From: Actinopolyspora xinjiangensis
GTDB lineage: Bacteria; Actinomycetota; Actinomycetes; Mycobacteriales; Pseudonocardiaceae
Assembly: GCF_900104475.1 (NCBI RefSeq)
Contig: NZ_FNJR01000016.1
Coordinates: forward strand, 1 to 64,000
Reading direction: 5' to 3'
Length of the DNA stretch: 64,000 bases
In this document: positions 1-9,992 of the stretch, piece by piece
Numbering within the stretch: position 1 is the stretch's first letter
Layout of the letters: each line of letters opens with the position of its first letter
The notes under the pieces: model-generated
What the model saw: the letters and a program-made list of their open reading frames with translations, nothing else
The model's database searches: none
What the model was told of the DNA's origin: nothing
Position numbers and translations under genes: made by a program

Positions 1-149
1 GTGATCATGGTCTCCATCGCCACACGCGAACGCGGGTCCTGCGCCAGCATCGCGTCCAGGATCGCGTCACTGATCGAGTCGGCCATCTTGTCCGGGTGGC
101 CCTCGGTCACGGACTCACTGGTGAACAACCTGCGGTTCATCTCAGTCAC
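1..149 (-). CDS. metK: S-adenosylmethionine synthetase, N-terminal part (cut by window edge)
   Basis: The minus strand reads [20 protein letters not shown] and on through [11 protein letters not shown], the conserved N-terminus of methionine adenosyltransferase, which makes SAM from methionine and ATP in the cytosol. About 49 codons are present; the rest lies beyond base 1. A GTG at 149 follows a GAGGTG-type ribosome site with 7-nt spacing and adds VTE before the ATG at 140; either start is possible. It lies 57 nt downstream of the betaine synthase and is probably cotranscribed with it, which makes sense because each betaine consumes three SAM. Confidence 0.93.
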   Translation of the reverse strand, partial: MTEMNRRLFTSESVTEGHPDKMADSISDAILDAMLAQDPRSRVAMETMI

Positions 150-206
150 GGCTGATCTTCACCTCACTGCTTGTTGCTTCGATTATTCTTCGTACTCGAC
201 GGCCTG

Positions 207-1904
207 TCATGCCTTGGCGTGGATGATGCCCCAGGCAAGGTTCCCGCCATTTCCGCCCTGCACCCAGTTGCGCAGGCCGGTCTTCATGCGAGTCCGGTAT
301 TCCTCGCCGATGAAGTCGGCGAGTTCGTTCTCCCGGCTTTCCAGCACTTCCAGCACCCGGCCGTAGTGCAGCGGCAGGTACTCGCTGAGGTCCTCGAACT
401 CGACGTTCTGCAGCCCGAGCCTGGCCAGCTCCTTGCGGTAGAAGCCGGGAGACCCGAGCGAATCCAGGTGCAACCGGTCCAGGATCGGCCCGAGAGCACT
501 CTTGTCGGCCGAGTCGGCGGCCATAGGATCGGTGAACAGCACCGAGCCCTTGGGCTTGAGGACCCTGGAGATCTCCTCCATGACCCTGGTGCGGTCACCG
601 CTGTGCAGGAAGGAGTCCTGCGACCAGACGATGTCGAAGGCATTGTCCTGGTAGGGAATGTCCTCGAACGATCCGTCGGCCACCTCGATTAGGTGATCGA
701 GCCCCTCGGCACGGCTGATCTCACGGTTGCGCTGGTTCTCCACCTCACTGAGGTTGAGGCAGGTCACCTTGCAGCCGTAGGTGCGCGCCAGGTAGCGCGC
801 GGCACCGCCGTAACCGGCACCCAGGTCCAGGATGGTGGTGTTGGCGTCGATGTCGACCTTGCTCGCCATCCGCTGGACCGTGCGCTCGCTCGCGGCGGCG
901 ATGTCCTCCTGCGGGGTCTGGTAGAGCCCGACGTGGATGTCGTTGCCCCCCCAGACGTGATAGTAGAAGTTGTCCGCGTCCTCGGAGTTGTAGTAGTCCC
1001 GCGCGGTGTGCACCGCGTTGGAGTACATGTCCAGGAACTCGTCCTCGGTACGGTAGGTCTTCTCCGCCACGTGGATGAAGAAGTCCGGCTCCGTGTCACC
1101 GTAGGTTTCCTGAAAGTCACCGTAGGTGTCAATCCGCTGGAAGCCGACCTCCCGCATGAGCCGCCGCATGTAGTCCTTCCGCAGCGGGTACATGTTCAGG
1201 AAGAATTCGGACTTGTCCGGGAAGGTGTACTTGAACCGTGCCAGACCGTCATCGATGTGGTCCGGCTCGGCGGAGACGTCCTCACCAGCGTAGTAATAGG
1301 TGTGCTTGCTGGAGAAACCGGTGTCCAGAATGGAATCGTAGTTACGCTGATCGATGATCAGAACACCGTCGTGCTTGAGCATCGCGTAGAACTCGGCCAG
1401 TGTCTTGCGGCGGTCCCGCTCCGAGAACAGGTGGGTAAAGGAGTTGCCCAGGCAAATGATCGCGTCGTATTCGCCGTGCACGTCGCGGTTGAGCCAGCGC
1501 CAGTCCGCGTTGACCACGCGCAGAATGTGGCCACCGTACTCCAGTCCGTTACTGAAGGCCTTGGCCAGCATCTGCGGGCTGCCGTCCGCGCTGACGGTCT
1601 CAAACCCCTCTTCGAGCAACCGGACCGAGTGAAAACCGGTCCCGGTGGCCGCGTCCAGCACGGTCTTGACACCGCGCGCACGCAATTGATCGATGAAGAA
1701 GGTCCCCTCGCTCTCGTAGCGGGCCTTCCAGTCGATCAGATCATCCCACTTGTCGACGAAACCGCCGACGTACTCCTGGGTGTAGTGATCAGTGTCGCGT
1801 ACTTCCAACGGATTGTCGCCGAACGCCTGCTCCTCGAGGTGCACCGGGTCCTGATCGTTCGGCCCCTGGTCACCACGGGCAAGATCGTCCACGCTCTTGG
1901 TCAT
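207..1904 (-). CDS. Fused glycine/sarcosine/dimethylglycine N-methyltransferase (betaine synthase)
   Basis: A 565-aa protein with two class I methyltransferase domains in one chain. The N-terminal half has SAM motif I VLDAATGTGFHS (about residues 82-93) and resembles glycine sarcosine methyltransferase. The C-terminal half has ILDLGAGYGGAARYL (about 353-367) and resembles sarcosine dimethylglycine methyltransferase. Together they convert glycine to glycine betaine in three SAM-dependent steps, an osmoprotectant route of halophiles. In most organisms these are two proteins; the single-chain form is known from Actinopolyspora halophila. The ATG at 1904 was chosen because GGGAG lies 7 nt upstream and because the extra upstream codons are Arg/Ala/Pro-rich and unlike the family. 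The N-terminus is acidic, as expected for a halophile. Confidence 0.95.
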   Translation of the reverse strand: MTKSVDDLARGDQGPNDQDPVHLEEQAFGDNPLEVRDTDHYTQEYVGGFVDKWDDLIDWKARYESEGTFFIDQLRARGVKTVLDAATGTGFHSVRLLEEGFETVSADGSPQMLAKAFSNGLEYGGHILRVVNADWRWLNRDVHGEYDAIICLGNSFTHLFSERDRRKTLAEFYAMLKHDGVLIIDQRNYDSILDTGFSSKHTYYYAGEDVSAEPDHIDDGLARFKYTFPDKSEFFLNMYPLRKDYMRRLMREVGFQRIDTYGDFQETYGDTEPDFFIHVAEKTYRTEDEFLDMYSNAVHTARDYYNSEDADNFYYHVWGGNDIHVGLYQTPQEDIAAASERTVQRMASKVDIDANTTILDLGAGYGGAARYLARTYGCKVTCLNLSEVENQRNREISRAEGLDHLIEVADGSFEDIPYQDNAFDIVWSQDSFLHSGDRTRVMEEISRVLKPKGSVLFTDPMAADSADKSALGPILDRLHLDSLGSPGFYRKELARLGLQNVEFEDLSEYLPLHYGRVLEVLESRENELADFIGEEYRTRMKTGLRNWVQGGNGGNLAWGIIHAKA

Positions 1905-3195
1905 ACTCAGCTCCCACTCGCGTTGGTCAAGCGCCACTGCATCGCTCGGAACCGCGGCGAATTCGCCGCCCCGAGCCCTCACGGGCGCGCCGGGTACCTC
2001 GCACAAGGGGCACACCGCACCGGTGCGGGCAGCCGGACAAACGGGCCGCGCACTGGCACCGGTCAGCACACTCGGTCGGCACCTTTGCCGCCCGATCCCG
2101 ACGCAGATTCCGTACGCCGAGAACCCAACTTATTCGTATTCACGAGAAATGCAAGCACATTCAGCTGTGACCCTAATCATACAAATAGGATGATCGCGTG
2201 ATTCGCGCGGTTACCCTGGGTAAAAAAATACACCCTCACCAGGAGTAATTCCGTTTTTCGACCCACGAGTCACGATCCGGCAAAGGCAATCACGCCAAAG
2301 ATCCAGTATAATGCGCGTGCGCCACATACCACAGCCGGCGCGAACAATGCAAGGGTGCGATCCGATGAAATGAACAACTCGACCGCGGGGCGCGCCCATT
2401 CTCTATTCCCCTGTGCCCCTTCCATCGACGGCGGGGCTCTGGATGTTACGCCCTCCACCACGGCCGAGGTGTGATACCCCACTCACGAGCTAGAACGCCC
2501 CGTCGCCCCAGGTCAGTGCCATTTTTCGACAAGAATGATGATCAATACCTCATCGACTTGCCGAGCACGCTTCACCTGATCCGCGAAAACGGCCCTTTTT
2601 CCACTTTATTATTGTCGACAATCAGGATAATCGATTGTGCTGGATTCTTGTTCCGCCGTCCGGGGATCGTGCGGCCACGGGAAAGCGCCCCGACGGGCAC
2701 CGAGCGAGCGGAGGTGACGCGTCCCGCCTCCGACAGCGGGCCCCACGCGGACAGCCCGAGAAACCCGGGCGGATCGACACCCGGTCTCGGCTCGCCCGAA
2801 CGTGGAAGACCGCACCACCCTGCGGTCGCGCGAAAAGCAACGCCTGCCGCGATGCTCGCGGGGACCTCACGAGGGGCCGCGCCTGCCGCCGGTCCACAAC
2901 CGCTCCACTTCGCCAGGACCTTTCGTCACCGCCTGCCGACTCGGCGCGTCTCGCACGGCTCGCCACGGAACACGGGACATACTGACGGTGTGACCTTCAC
3001 CGGACCCACAGTGTTACGTCGGACGGAGCAATCTGGCGCACCAGTGTTGACGTGAGATGTGCTCTTGCTCATTAATGTTCGCTGATGGTGATTCAAGTCC
3101 GTTTGTGTTGCTATTTGTGGCCATATGTGCCCGCCTGTGACGGGCTGAGTATTCGCCGCGGACGCGGATCACCACATGCCGTGTGAGGAGGATCG
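1905..3195. other. Intergenic region between divergent genes
   Basis: About 1.3 kb between the divergent betaine synthase and the family 2 glycosidase, with no open frame of convincing composition. The parts near 2100-2330 and 2510-2640 are clearly AT-richer than the flanking genes and should hold the promoters. On the minus strand a TATGAT hexamer near 2175-2180 is a possible -10 for the betaine synthase, but I see no good -35. A T/G-rich stretch at 3095-3130, just before the glycosidase, resembles sugar-operon operator regions but cannot be assigned to a regulator. Confidence 0.5.
2611..2622. promoter_or_regulatory. Palindrome ATTGTCGACAAT, possible operator
   Basis: A perfect 12-bp palindrome in an AT-rich part of the long intergenic region. 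It resembles the TTGTnnACAA-type sites of GntR/FadR regulators, but no such regulator gene is present and the site is nearly 600 bp from the glycosidase start. Chance occurrence is quite possible. Confidence 0.2.
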
Positions 3196-5049
3196 ATGCA
3201 GCCCCGACCATCGTGCCGCTCGCCGGTGCGGCACCTCGGTGCCCTCTCGATGGCCGCCGCGCTCGCGCTGGGTGCCGCACCGGCTGCGGCAGCTCACCCC
3301 GCGAAGAGGTGGGAACCCGTCGAGCCGCCGCTGGCCACCCCGTGGACGGAACAGGTGGGACCGAACAACGCGCTGCCCGAGTACCCCCGCCCTCAACTGA
3401 GACGACACCGGTGGAAGAACCTGAACGGGGAATGGGCGTACGCGGGCGGGACCACTCCTCCGGACCGGCAGCGGCGATTGGACGAGCGGATACTGGTCCC
3501 CTACCCGGTGGAGTCGGGACTGTCCGGCATCCAACGGCACGACGACCACATGCTCTACCGGCGAAGTTTCGAGCTGCCTTCGGACTGGCGCGACGACGAG
3601 CTCCTGCTGCACTTCGGCGCCGTCGACCAAGAGGCCACGGTCTGGGTCAACGGTGAACGCGTCGGCTCGCACCGGGGCGGTTACACCTCGTTCACGCTCG
3701 ACGTCACCGACGCGCTGCGGCCTGGCTCTCGCCAACAGGTCACGGTGGCCGCCGAGGACATCAACGAACGGGGCGAGCATCCGATCGGCAAGCAGACCGA
3801 CACCCCCGGAGGCATCTTCTACACCGGTTCCTCCGGGATCTGGCAGACCGTGTGGATCGAGCCGGTCTCGCGGACCCACTTGACGGAGCTGAACATCACG
3901 CCACGCCTGGACTCGGAGACCTTCCACCTCGCGCCGGAGATCAGCGGCCCGGACGCCGCCGCCGTGGAGACGGTGGTCTCACGCCCGAACGGTGAGGTGA
4001 TGTCGACAACCACCACGGAGGTGGGGACGGCGGTCGAGGCGCCGGTTCCCTCTCCCAGGACGTGGAGCCCCGACGATCCCTACCTCTATGACCTGACCGT
4101 GCGTCTGCTGGACGCCGAGGGACGCGAACTCGACCGGGTCGACAGCTACGCGGGCATGCGCTCGACAGGGCTGGTCGAGGACTCGCGGGGCAGACAGCGC
4201 ATCACCCTCAACGGGAAGATCCTGTTCCAGCAGGGGATGCTGGACCAGGGATTCTGGCCCGACGGGTTGCACACTCCGCCCACCGACGAAGCCATGCGCC
4301 ACGACATCGAGCAGGCCAGACGGATGGGCTTCAACATGCTGCGCAAGCACATCAAGGTCGCTCCGAAACGCTGGTACTACTGGGCCGATCGGCTGGGCAT
4401 CCTGGTCTGGCAGGACATGCCCTCCCTGACGGCCCGGATCGGGGGCACCAACGGCGCTCCCGCCGAGGAAGCGCGGACCAACTTCGAGGCCGAGACCAAG
4501 ACCATCGTCGACCAGCTCGACAGCGTGACCTCGCTGGTGACCTGGGTCCCGTTCAACGAGGGCTGGGGCGAGTTCGACACCGCCAGGATCACAGAGAGGA
4601 TCGAGCGGCTCGACCCGAGCAGGCTGGTCGACGCCTCCAGCGGAGTGAACTGCTGCGACTCACTGCCGGACACCGGGGCGGGCGACATCTACGACGACCA
4701 CACCTACGTGGGCCCGGGAACACCGCAGGCTACCGCCGAGCGCGCGGCGGTCAACGGTGAGTACGGCGGTCTCGGCCTCGTCGAACGGGGACACCTGTGG
4801 CCGGGTGAACCGAGCGCCTACGAGATGATCGACAGCCCCGCGCTACTCACCGAACGCTACGGCCAGCTCAGCGAGGCCCTGATCGGCACGATCGAGCGCA
4901 ACGGGCTCTCGGCCGCGATCTACACCCAGGTCTCCGACGTGGAGAACGAGGTCAACGGTCTGATGACCTACGACAGGAAGATCACCAAGCCGGATGTCGC
5001 CTCGGTTCGAGCGGACAACGAGGCGATCATCGACGCGGGTACCCCGTAA
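3196..5049 (+). CDS. Secreted glycoside hydrolase family 2 (beta-galactosidase/glucuronidase-like)
   Basis: A 617-aa protein with a Sec-type signal peptide (hydrophobic SMAAALALGAAPAAAA, cleavage near residue 34). It then shows the GH2 order: a sugar-binding jelly roll (about residues 65-215, with LNGEWAYAG and VWVNGERVGSHRGGYTSF), an immunoglobulin-like middle domain, and a TIM barrel from about 325. The acid/base motif NEGW gives Glu455, and VNGEYGG gives a candidate nucleophile, Glu522. The start follows GAGGAGG with good spacing. The protein probably acts outside the cell on a beta-linked polysaccharide or glycoside; the exact sugar cannot be read from the sequence. It is followed by an exported aldose epimerase, which suggests a small extracellular sugar-use unit. 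Confidence 0.88.
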   Translation: MQPRPSCRSPVRHLGALSMAAALALGAAPAAAAHPAKRWEPVEPPLATPWTEQVGPNNALPEYPRPQLRRHRWKNLNGEWAYAGGTTPPDRQRRLDERILVPYPVESGLSGIQRHDDHMLYRRSFELPSDWRDDELLLHFGAVDQEATVWVNGERVGSHRGGYTSFTLDVTDALRPGSRQQVTVAAEDINERGEHPIGKQTDTPGGIFYTGSSGIWQTVWIEPVSRTHLTELNITPRLDSETFHLAPEISGPDAAAVETVVSRPNGEVMSTTTTEVGTAVEAPVPSPRTWSPDDPYLYDLTVRLLDAEGRELDRVDSYAGMRSTGLVEDSRGRQRITLNGKILFQQGMLDQGFWPDGLHTPPTDEAMRHDIEQARRMGFNMLRKHIKVAPKRWYYWADRLGILVWQDMPSLTARIGGTNGAPAEEARTNFEAETKTIVDQLDSVTSLVTWVPFNEGWGEFDTARITERIERLDPSRLVDASSGVNCCDSLPDTGAGDIYDDHTYVGPGTPQATAERAAVNGEYGGLGLVERGHLWPGEPSAYEMIDSPALLTERYGQLSEALIGTIERNGLSAAIYTQVSDVENEVNGLMTYDRKITKPDVASVRADNEAIIDAGTP

Positions 5050-5266
5050 CCCACTGATCACCGCACACCGGACGAACGAGCCGTGCCATGATCCACCCGG
5101 CGCGACGAACCGGGAAACGACGTCTCCCGATGCTCACGCCGTGCGGGTCCCAGCGACTGCGTTCCGCCGTCCAGCGGTTCACCGCCACAGGCGATGGGGC
5201 GATTCCGGCGGAGAACGAGTTCGGGCCCACGGGGCGGGAACGAGGATTCACGAGGAAAGGACTCCC

Positions 5267-6337
5267 ATGAACGATGCCGGATTCACGGAGCGTGCCTGGA
5301 GCAGGCGCGGCGCGTTGACGACCCTCACCACTACGGCCGCCACCGCCGCGCTGGGCGCCACCGCCGAGGCACGATCTACCGGACACGGACACCGCCCTCC
5401 CCTGCACGACCGTGCCGAGCAGACCGCCAGCGGCAGGCTCTACGAACTCCGTTCGGGCCACCACCGCGCCGTGGTGGGCGGAGTGGCGGCGTCGCTGCTG
5501 TCCTGGCAGGTGGCGGGCACCGAGATGCTGCTGACCCACCCGCCGGAAGATGTCGGGGAGGGGTTCCAGGGCAAGACCATCCTGCCCTGGCCCAATCGGA
5601 TCGACCAGGGCACCTACGAGTTCGACGGAGAGCGGTTCCAGGTGCCGATCAACGAACCTTCCAGGCAGTCGGCGCTGCACGGACTGATGAACTTCGTCGA
5701 GTGGGGACCGGTGCGCCACCGCTCCGACAGCGTGACACTGCGGTACCTGCTGCACCCGCAGTACGGCTACCCGTTCCGGATGGAGTTCCTGATCGAGTAC
5801 ACCCTCGACCGACACGGTCCACGGTGCACCCTCACCGCCGAGAACACCGGCGACACCCGGGCCCCTGTGGGCTGGGCCAATCACACCTACATAGCGGCCG
5901 GAGCGGGCGGTACCGACGGCATGGATCTCCGGTTACCCGCCAAGACCTACTATCGTACCAACGACCGGCTCATTCCGACGGGTACCGCTTCGGTCTCGGG
6001 CACCGAGTACGACTTCCGCGACGGTCGCACCATAGGTTCCACCAGGATGGACACCGCGTTCACCGACCTTTCCCGGAACAGGTGGGGTCACGCCACCGTC
6101 CGATTCGGAGGCACTCCCGGCCCCGACGTGCTGCTGTGGGTGGACGAGTCCTACGGCTACCTGCAGGTCTACACCGACGACTCTCCCAGTGAGCGGCGTC
6201 CGCAACCGGCCCGTTCGGGGATCACGGTGGAACCCAACACCTGCCCGCCGAACGCTTTCGTGACGGGTGAGTCCGTGCTCGTCCTGCGGCCGGGACAGCG
6301 ACACACCGCGACGTGGGGACTGCGGGTGCTCGGCTGA
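5267..6337 (+). CDS. Exported aldose 1-epimerase (Tat signal)
   Basis: A 356-aa galactose mutarotase-fold protein. The N-terminus carries SRRGALTTL followed by a hydrophobic stretch ending in ATAEA, a twin-arginine-type signal, so the enzyme is likely folded in the cytosol and then exported. Family features include HGLMNFVEWG, the catalytic-histidine motif NHTYIAAG (His206) and the catalytic-glutamate motif GITVEPN (Glu322). It interconverts alpha and beta anomers of an aldose. The ATG at 5267 has CGAGGAAAGG upstream and begins exactly at the signal. It lies 217 nt downstream of the exported GH2 enzyme, so it may act on the sugar that enzyme releases. Most characterised relatives are cytosolic. 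Confidence 0.85.
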   Translation: MNDAGFTERAWSRRGALTTLTTTAATAALGATAEARSTGHGHRPPLHDRAEQTASGRLYELRSGHHRAVVGGVAASLLSWQVAGTEMLLTHPPEDVGEGFQGKTILPWPNRIDQGTYEFDGERFQVPINEPSRQSALHGLMNFVEWGPVRHRSDSVTLRYLLHPQYGYPFRMEFLIEYTLDRHGPRCTLTAENTGDTRAPVGWANHTYIAAGAGGTDGMDLRLPAKTYYRTNDRLIPTGTASVSGTEYDFRDGRTIGSTRMDTAFTDLSRNRWGHATVRFGGTPGPDVLLWVDESYGYLQVYTDDSPSERRPQPARSGITVEPNTCPPNAFVTGESVLVLRPGQRHTATWGLRVLG

Positions 6338-7931
6338 GGCCGGAAACGCACCACCGGTCCCGCTGATGTACTCGGACGGGCGTGCGTGAGCCGGTGGCTC
6401 GGCGACGGCGCGCCCACCCCATAGCCCGGAGGGCGCGCGGTCGAGTCATCCCGCCGTGGCATCCCGGGCCGACGGCGAGATCACCCGAGCGGAGACGACA
6501 CCGATCCCACGACGCGGTCCCTCTCCCGTCGGCCCGACCACAGCTCGGTCTCGTCCCACCGACTTCCAGGAAGGCTCCGGTCGCACATCAGCCTTCCAGG
6601 GGAGTACGGCCCCCACCCCCGACGGCCTGGAACGGGCAGCGGGGCGCTCCGGGTGCCCTGAGATCACCGGCAGCGATGATCAACTCGCTTGGTGGAATCG
6701 GCGAGAGCGCCCTCCGCCGCTGTTCCCACAGCACGGAAACAATTCTTCGCTGTCGTGCTGTTCACGATTGGACACCACTAGTACGACATTCGGTTCCCGA
6801 CACGAATCGACACCGCGAAGAACGCACCAGCCGAATCGACGATTCCTCTCCGCTCACTTCTGGTATTTATTCGACGCGAGGCGGATACCGGTACCGTTGC
6901 CGAAGCGGGACGTGCCCCAGGGCGCGTCGGCCGTGCCATTCGAAGAACCGTTGCGCCGATGAGTTCCGGGAAACGAGAATCTTCCCGCTGAGCCGCTGAG
7001 CGGGCACTGGCCGAGGAACACTGTCCTGGAGCTGCTCCAGGGGCGCCTACAGCGTCAACGGCGCGTTCCCCACGGCACCGGGGAGCCTCATCACCTTCGC
7101 CGCGCCGGTGATCGCGACCTCAGCAGCGGATCCGGGAACCCCGCACGGCAAAGCACTCGATCACCCGAAGGAACCGGGAGGTTACGTGAAGGGCCTCGTG
7201 CCGGAGTGCCGCGCATCGCGTGCCCGCGCCTGTGGATGGTTCGCGTGCATCGGCCGCGCCTATGCTCTCCCGCAGCGGCACCGTGGTCTCCTCCCGGTCC
7301 TGCGCGAACGAGGTGTGCGCCGGCCGCGAGTGCTACCGCACGGGAAGAAGGCACAACGGATTCCCGCCGGATCTGCTGCGGCTCCCGGAAAAACGGGAAG
7401 CATGGGCCGCGGTTCCGGCACCATCGTCGTCACCGTCGGGGCGAACACTCCGAGACAGCAGGCAGTATTCTGGGAGTGGTGCGGAATTCTCGACGGCGCC
7501 GTGCTCGCGATGGAAATCCTGCTCGAGTTCTACCTCACGTCGAGAACGGCGAGACGTGGCAACGGCTGACCGAGAAAGATCGAGGTACGGCGCCGGGACC
7601 TTTCCTCACCGCACGAACGCGCACCGGCCGTGCTGCGCGGAAGGGGTGAGGGGGTCCGAGTTCCGCGCCGCCGCCCGTAGCATGGAGCGCTAACGCTCGG
7701 GAGTGGCCGAGACGATCCGAGGACGAGTTCACTTCCCAGAGAAGCGAGATCCGGAGCCTCCGGGGAGGAGTCCCCGGACCTCGGGCCTGGAAATCGGACG
7801 GGGGGCACGCCCCGGGATCCGTACTCACGTCCGTCCGGGTCTGTCAACCGGACCTCGGGTTGGACTCGCCGTTCGTTCGGTCTCACTCCCTCCGACAGCG
7901 GCGCGGCCGAACGAGGTGCTCGAACGACGCA
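6338..7931. other. 1.6-kb region without a recognisable gene
   Basis: Several open frames of 100-200 codons exist on both strands, but their translations are rich in Arg, Pro and Gly with no motif or domain, as expected for chance frames in GC-rich DNA. The part at 6680-6990 is less GC-rich and irregular. The stretch from about 6990 to 7570 has coding-like patches in shifting frames and could be a decayed gene, but I cannot name an ancestor. No tRNA, repeat array or strong terminator was seen. Confidence 0.45.
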
Positions 7932-8600
7932 CTACCACGACGGGTCCCCCTCCGGGGGATCCAGCAGGCTGTGCCGCACCGCGAAAGTGGCCGCCTCCAG
8001 TCGGGAATGCACCCCCAGTTTGCTCAGTAGTGCCTGCACGTGGGTTCGCACCGTCGTGCTGGAAACCCCGAGTCGGTTGGCCATCGTGGTGGTGCGGGCC
8101 CCGGCGACGAGCAGCCGCAGGCAGTCGTGCTCCCGGGGAGTCAGCGACATCCGCAGCGGTGCCGGCGCACGTGCGGTCCTCGCGCTCGCGGTGCTCGCGC
8201 GACCGTCGGGGAAACGGGGAAGCCTGGTGACCGGTTCCCCCATGGCGGCCTTTCCCACAGCCTCAACCAGGGCGGTGACTCCGCACATCTTGGTGACGTA
8301 ACCGATCGCTCCCGCTCGCATCGCACGACGCATGGCCGCGGCGTCGGAGTCGGCCGTGAGCAGCAGCACGCGCATTCGGGGTCCTCCGGCCGCCACGATC
8401 TCGTCCATACGTTCCAGTGAGTCACCGTCGGTGAAGAACCTCTCCAGCACGCAGACGTCGGGCTTGTTGCGTCGCACGCAGCGCACTGTCTCGGTGATGC
8501 TGTCCGCGGTGTCCAACACGTTGAGCCCCCGCTGTGGGAGCACGGTCACCAACGCGTCCACGAAAACGGCATGATCGTCCCCCAGCACCAGATCAGCCAT
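7932..8600 (-). CDS. LuxR-family response regulator with altered phosphoacceptor
   Basis: A 222-aa NarL/FixJ-type regulator. The receiver domain (about residues 1-120) keeps the acidic pair Asp8-Asp9 in LGDDHAVF, the Thr in LLLTADSD and the Lys in GYVTKMCG. The usual phosphoacceptor aspartate is glutamate: VCVLERFFTDG, Glu53. A basic linker follows, then a LuxR helix-turn-helix (LTPREHDCLRLL to TVRTHVQALLSKLGVHSR). The ATG at 8600 sits behind GGGGGG. Asp-to-Glu at this site often mimics phosphorylation or removes it, so the protein may not answer to a kinase; none is encoded nearby. It lies at the downstream end of the polysaccharide locus and probably regulates it. Confidence 0.85.
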   Translation of the reverse strand: MADLVLGDDHAVFVDALVTVLPQRGLNVLDTADSITETVRCVRRNKPDVCVLERFFTDGDSLERMDEIVAAGGPRMRVLLLTADSDAAAMRRAMRAGAIGYVTKMCGVTALVEAVGKAAMGEPVTRLPRFPDGRASTASARTARAPAPLRMSLTPREHDCLRLLVAGARTTTMANRLGVSSTTVRTHVQALLSKLGVHSRLEAATFAVRHSLLDPPEGDPSW

Positions 8601-8861
8601 CGTCCCCCCTAGTAGCCAACTCGTGAGACCGCCGGACCCGTGCACCGTCAACCCCGGAGTGTGATCACACCTCGCGGTCTCGAACCGAACGACGCGGACA
8701 CGCCCCCCACGTGTCCACGGGAGTCCCGTTCGGCGGGGTCCGGAACGCCTCTCGTCAGGTCGTGCTCGAAAAAGCGCGACACTCGCCACACTGGTGTTAT
8801 ACCCGCCCCACCGGCAGCACGCACGTGCTGTCGCATTGACACAGCAAAGAGTAGTGGCCAT

Positions 8862-9992
8862 TCATTCCCCGAGGTACACGGAGCGCAGCTCGCCCAGCAC
8901 GGCGTCGATGCCGAACCTGTCACGTTCGACTCGGCGATGGCCCGCGCGTCCCATCCTGGTGCGCTTGGCGGGGTCGTCGAGCAGTGCGGCGACCGCTTCG
9001 GCCAGTAGGTCCGGACGCCGAGGCGGCACCAGCACGCCGGTCCGTCCCGTCGCGACGAGGTCGGGAACGGCGTTGACGGCCGTGGCCACGACCGGCAGGC
9101 CGCACAGCATCGCCTCGATGACCGCAAGTGGCAGTCCCTCGTACCTGCTGGGCAGCACGAACACGTCGAGCGCGGGAAGCAGCTCGATGACGTCCGAACG
9201 CTGGCCCGCCAACACGAAACGGTCACCGAGCCTGTCTCGTGCCAACCGCTCGACCTCTCGTTCACGTTCCCCCGTACCGATCCAGACCCCTCGGAAGTCC
9301 CGACGCGGCAATCTGGCCAGCGCGTCGACGAGGTCCTCGGGGGCCTTCTGGTAGGTCAGCCTGCCGACCGCACCCACGAGCAGGCAGTCCTCGTCGACAC
9401 CGAGTTCGCGACGGGCACGTCGCCGATTCCCGGTGTCGGCGAGCGGGGCGTCGAGCGGGACCGGTACTCCGACCGCTCGGATCCGGTTCGGGGACGCCAG
9501 ACGACGCCGGACGGCCTCCCCCGCCACCCCGTCCCCCACGCACAGCACATTGTCGGTGACCCTGCCCAGCAGGCGTTCGACAGCCACGTAGCAGCGCCGC
9601 TTTCCCCACCGCTGGAACCGGTGGAACGGGAACCCGTGGTAGGTGTGCACCACTCGCGGGACGGCCGACAGTCGTGCGGCCATCCTCCCGAGCGCCCCCG
9701 CCTTGGCGGTGTGCGTGTGGACGACGTCGAACCCGCCGCGGGAGAACAGCACGACGAGCCGGAACAACGCGAGCAGGTCCCACCAGGGCGTGATCGGCTT
9801 GCGCAGCGCCGGTTCCACGACGACTTCGACCCCGGCACGCTGCGCGCGTCGCACCAGTGGCCCGTGAGCGCCGGTGACGAGGGTGACGGAGCACGAGTCC
9901 TCTCGCAACGCGACCGCGCACCGCAGCACCACCACCCCTGCCCCACCTTCCAACCGCGTGATGACGGTGGCCACTCGCGGGGAAGCACTCAT
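8862..9992 (-). CDS. Glycosyltransferase family 4
   Basis: A 376-aa GT-B fold enzyme. The N-terminus reads VATVITRLEGGAGVVVL (acceptor domain). The C-terminal half has LLVGAVGRLTYQKAPEDLV and the EX7E-type motif EGLPLAVIEAM, followed by CGLPVVAT. It should transfer a sugar from a nucleotide donor to a growing lipid-linked or polymeric glycan at the inner face of the membrane. The ATG at 9992 overlaps the stop of the upstream response regulator by 4 nt (ATGA), so the two are translationally coupled. Upstream in-frame codons belong to the regulator overlap and were excluded. Confidence 0.88.
   Translation of the reverse strand: MSASPRVATVITRLEGGAGVVVLRCAVALREDSCSVTLVTGAHGPLVRRAQRAGVEVVVEPALRKPITPWWDLLALFRLVVLFSRGGFDVVHTHTAKAGALGRMAARLSAVPRVVHTYHGFPFHRFQRWGKRRCYVAVERLLGRVTDNVLCVGDGVAGEAVRRRLASPNRIRAVGVPVPLDAPLADTGNRRRARRELGVDEDCLLVGAVGRLTYQKAPEDLVDALARLPRRDFRGVWIGTGEREREVERLARDRLGDRFVLAGQRSDVIELLPALDVFVLPSRYEGLPLAVIEAMLCGLPVVATAVNAVPDLVATGRTGVLVPPRRPDLLAEAVAALLDDPAKRTRMGRAGHRRVERDRFGIDAVLGELRSVYLGE

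Noticed and set aside
693-2201. 502-codon open frame on the plus strand
   Set aside because: Opposite the clearly recognised betaine synthase; Val/Arg/His-rich shadow without motifs.
2471-3055. 194-codon plus-strand frame before the GH2 gene
   Set aside because: Pro/Arg/Thr-rich, no ribosome site and no motif, and it spans the AT-rich promoter region.
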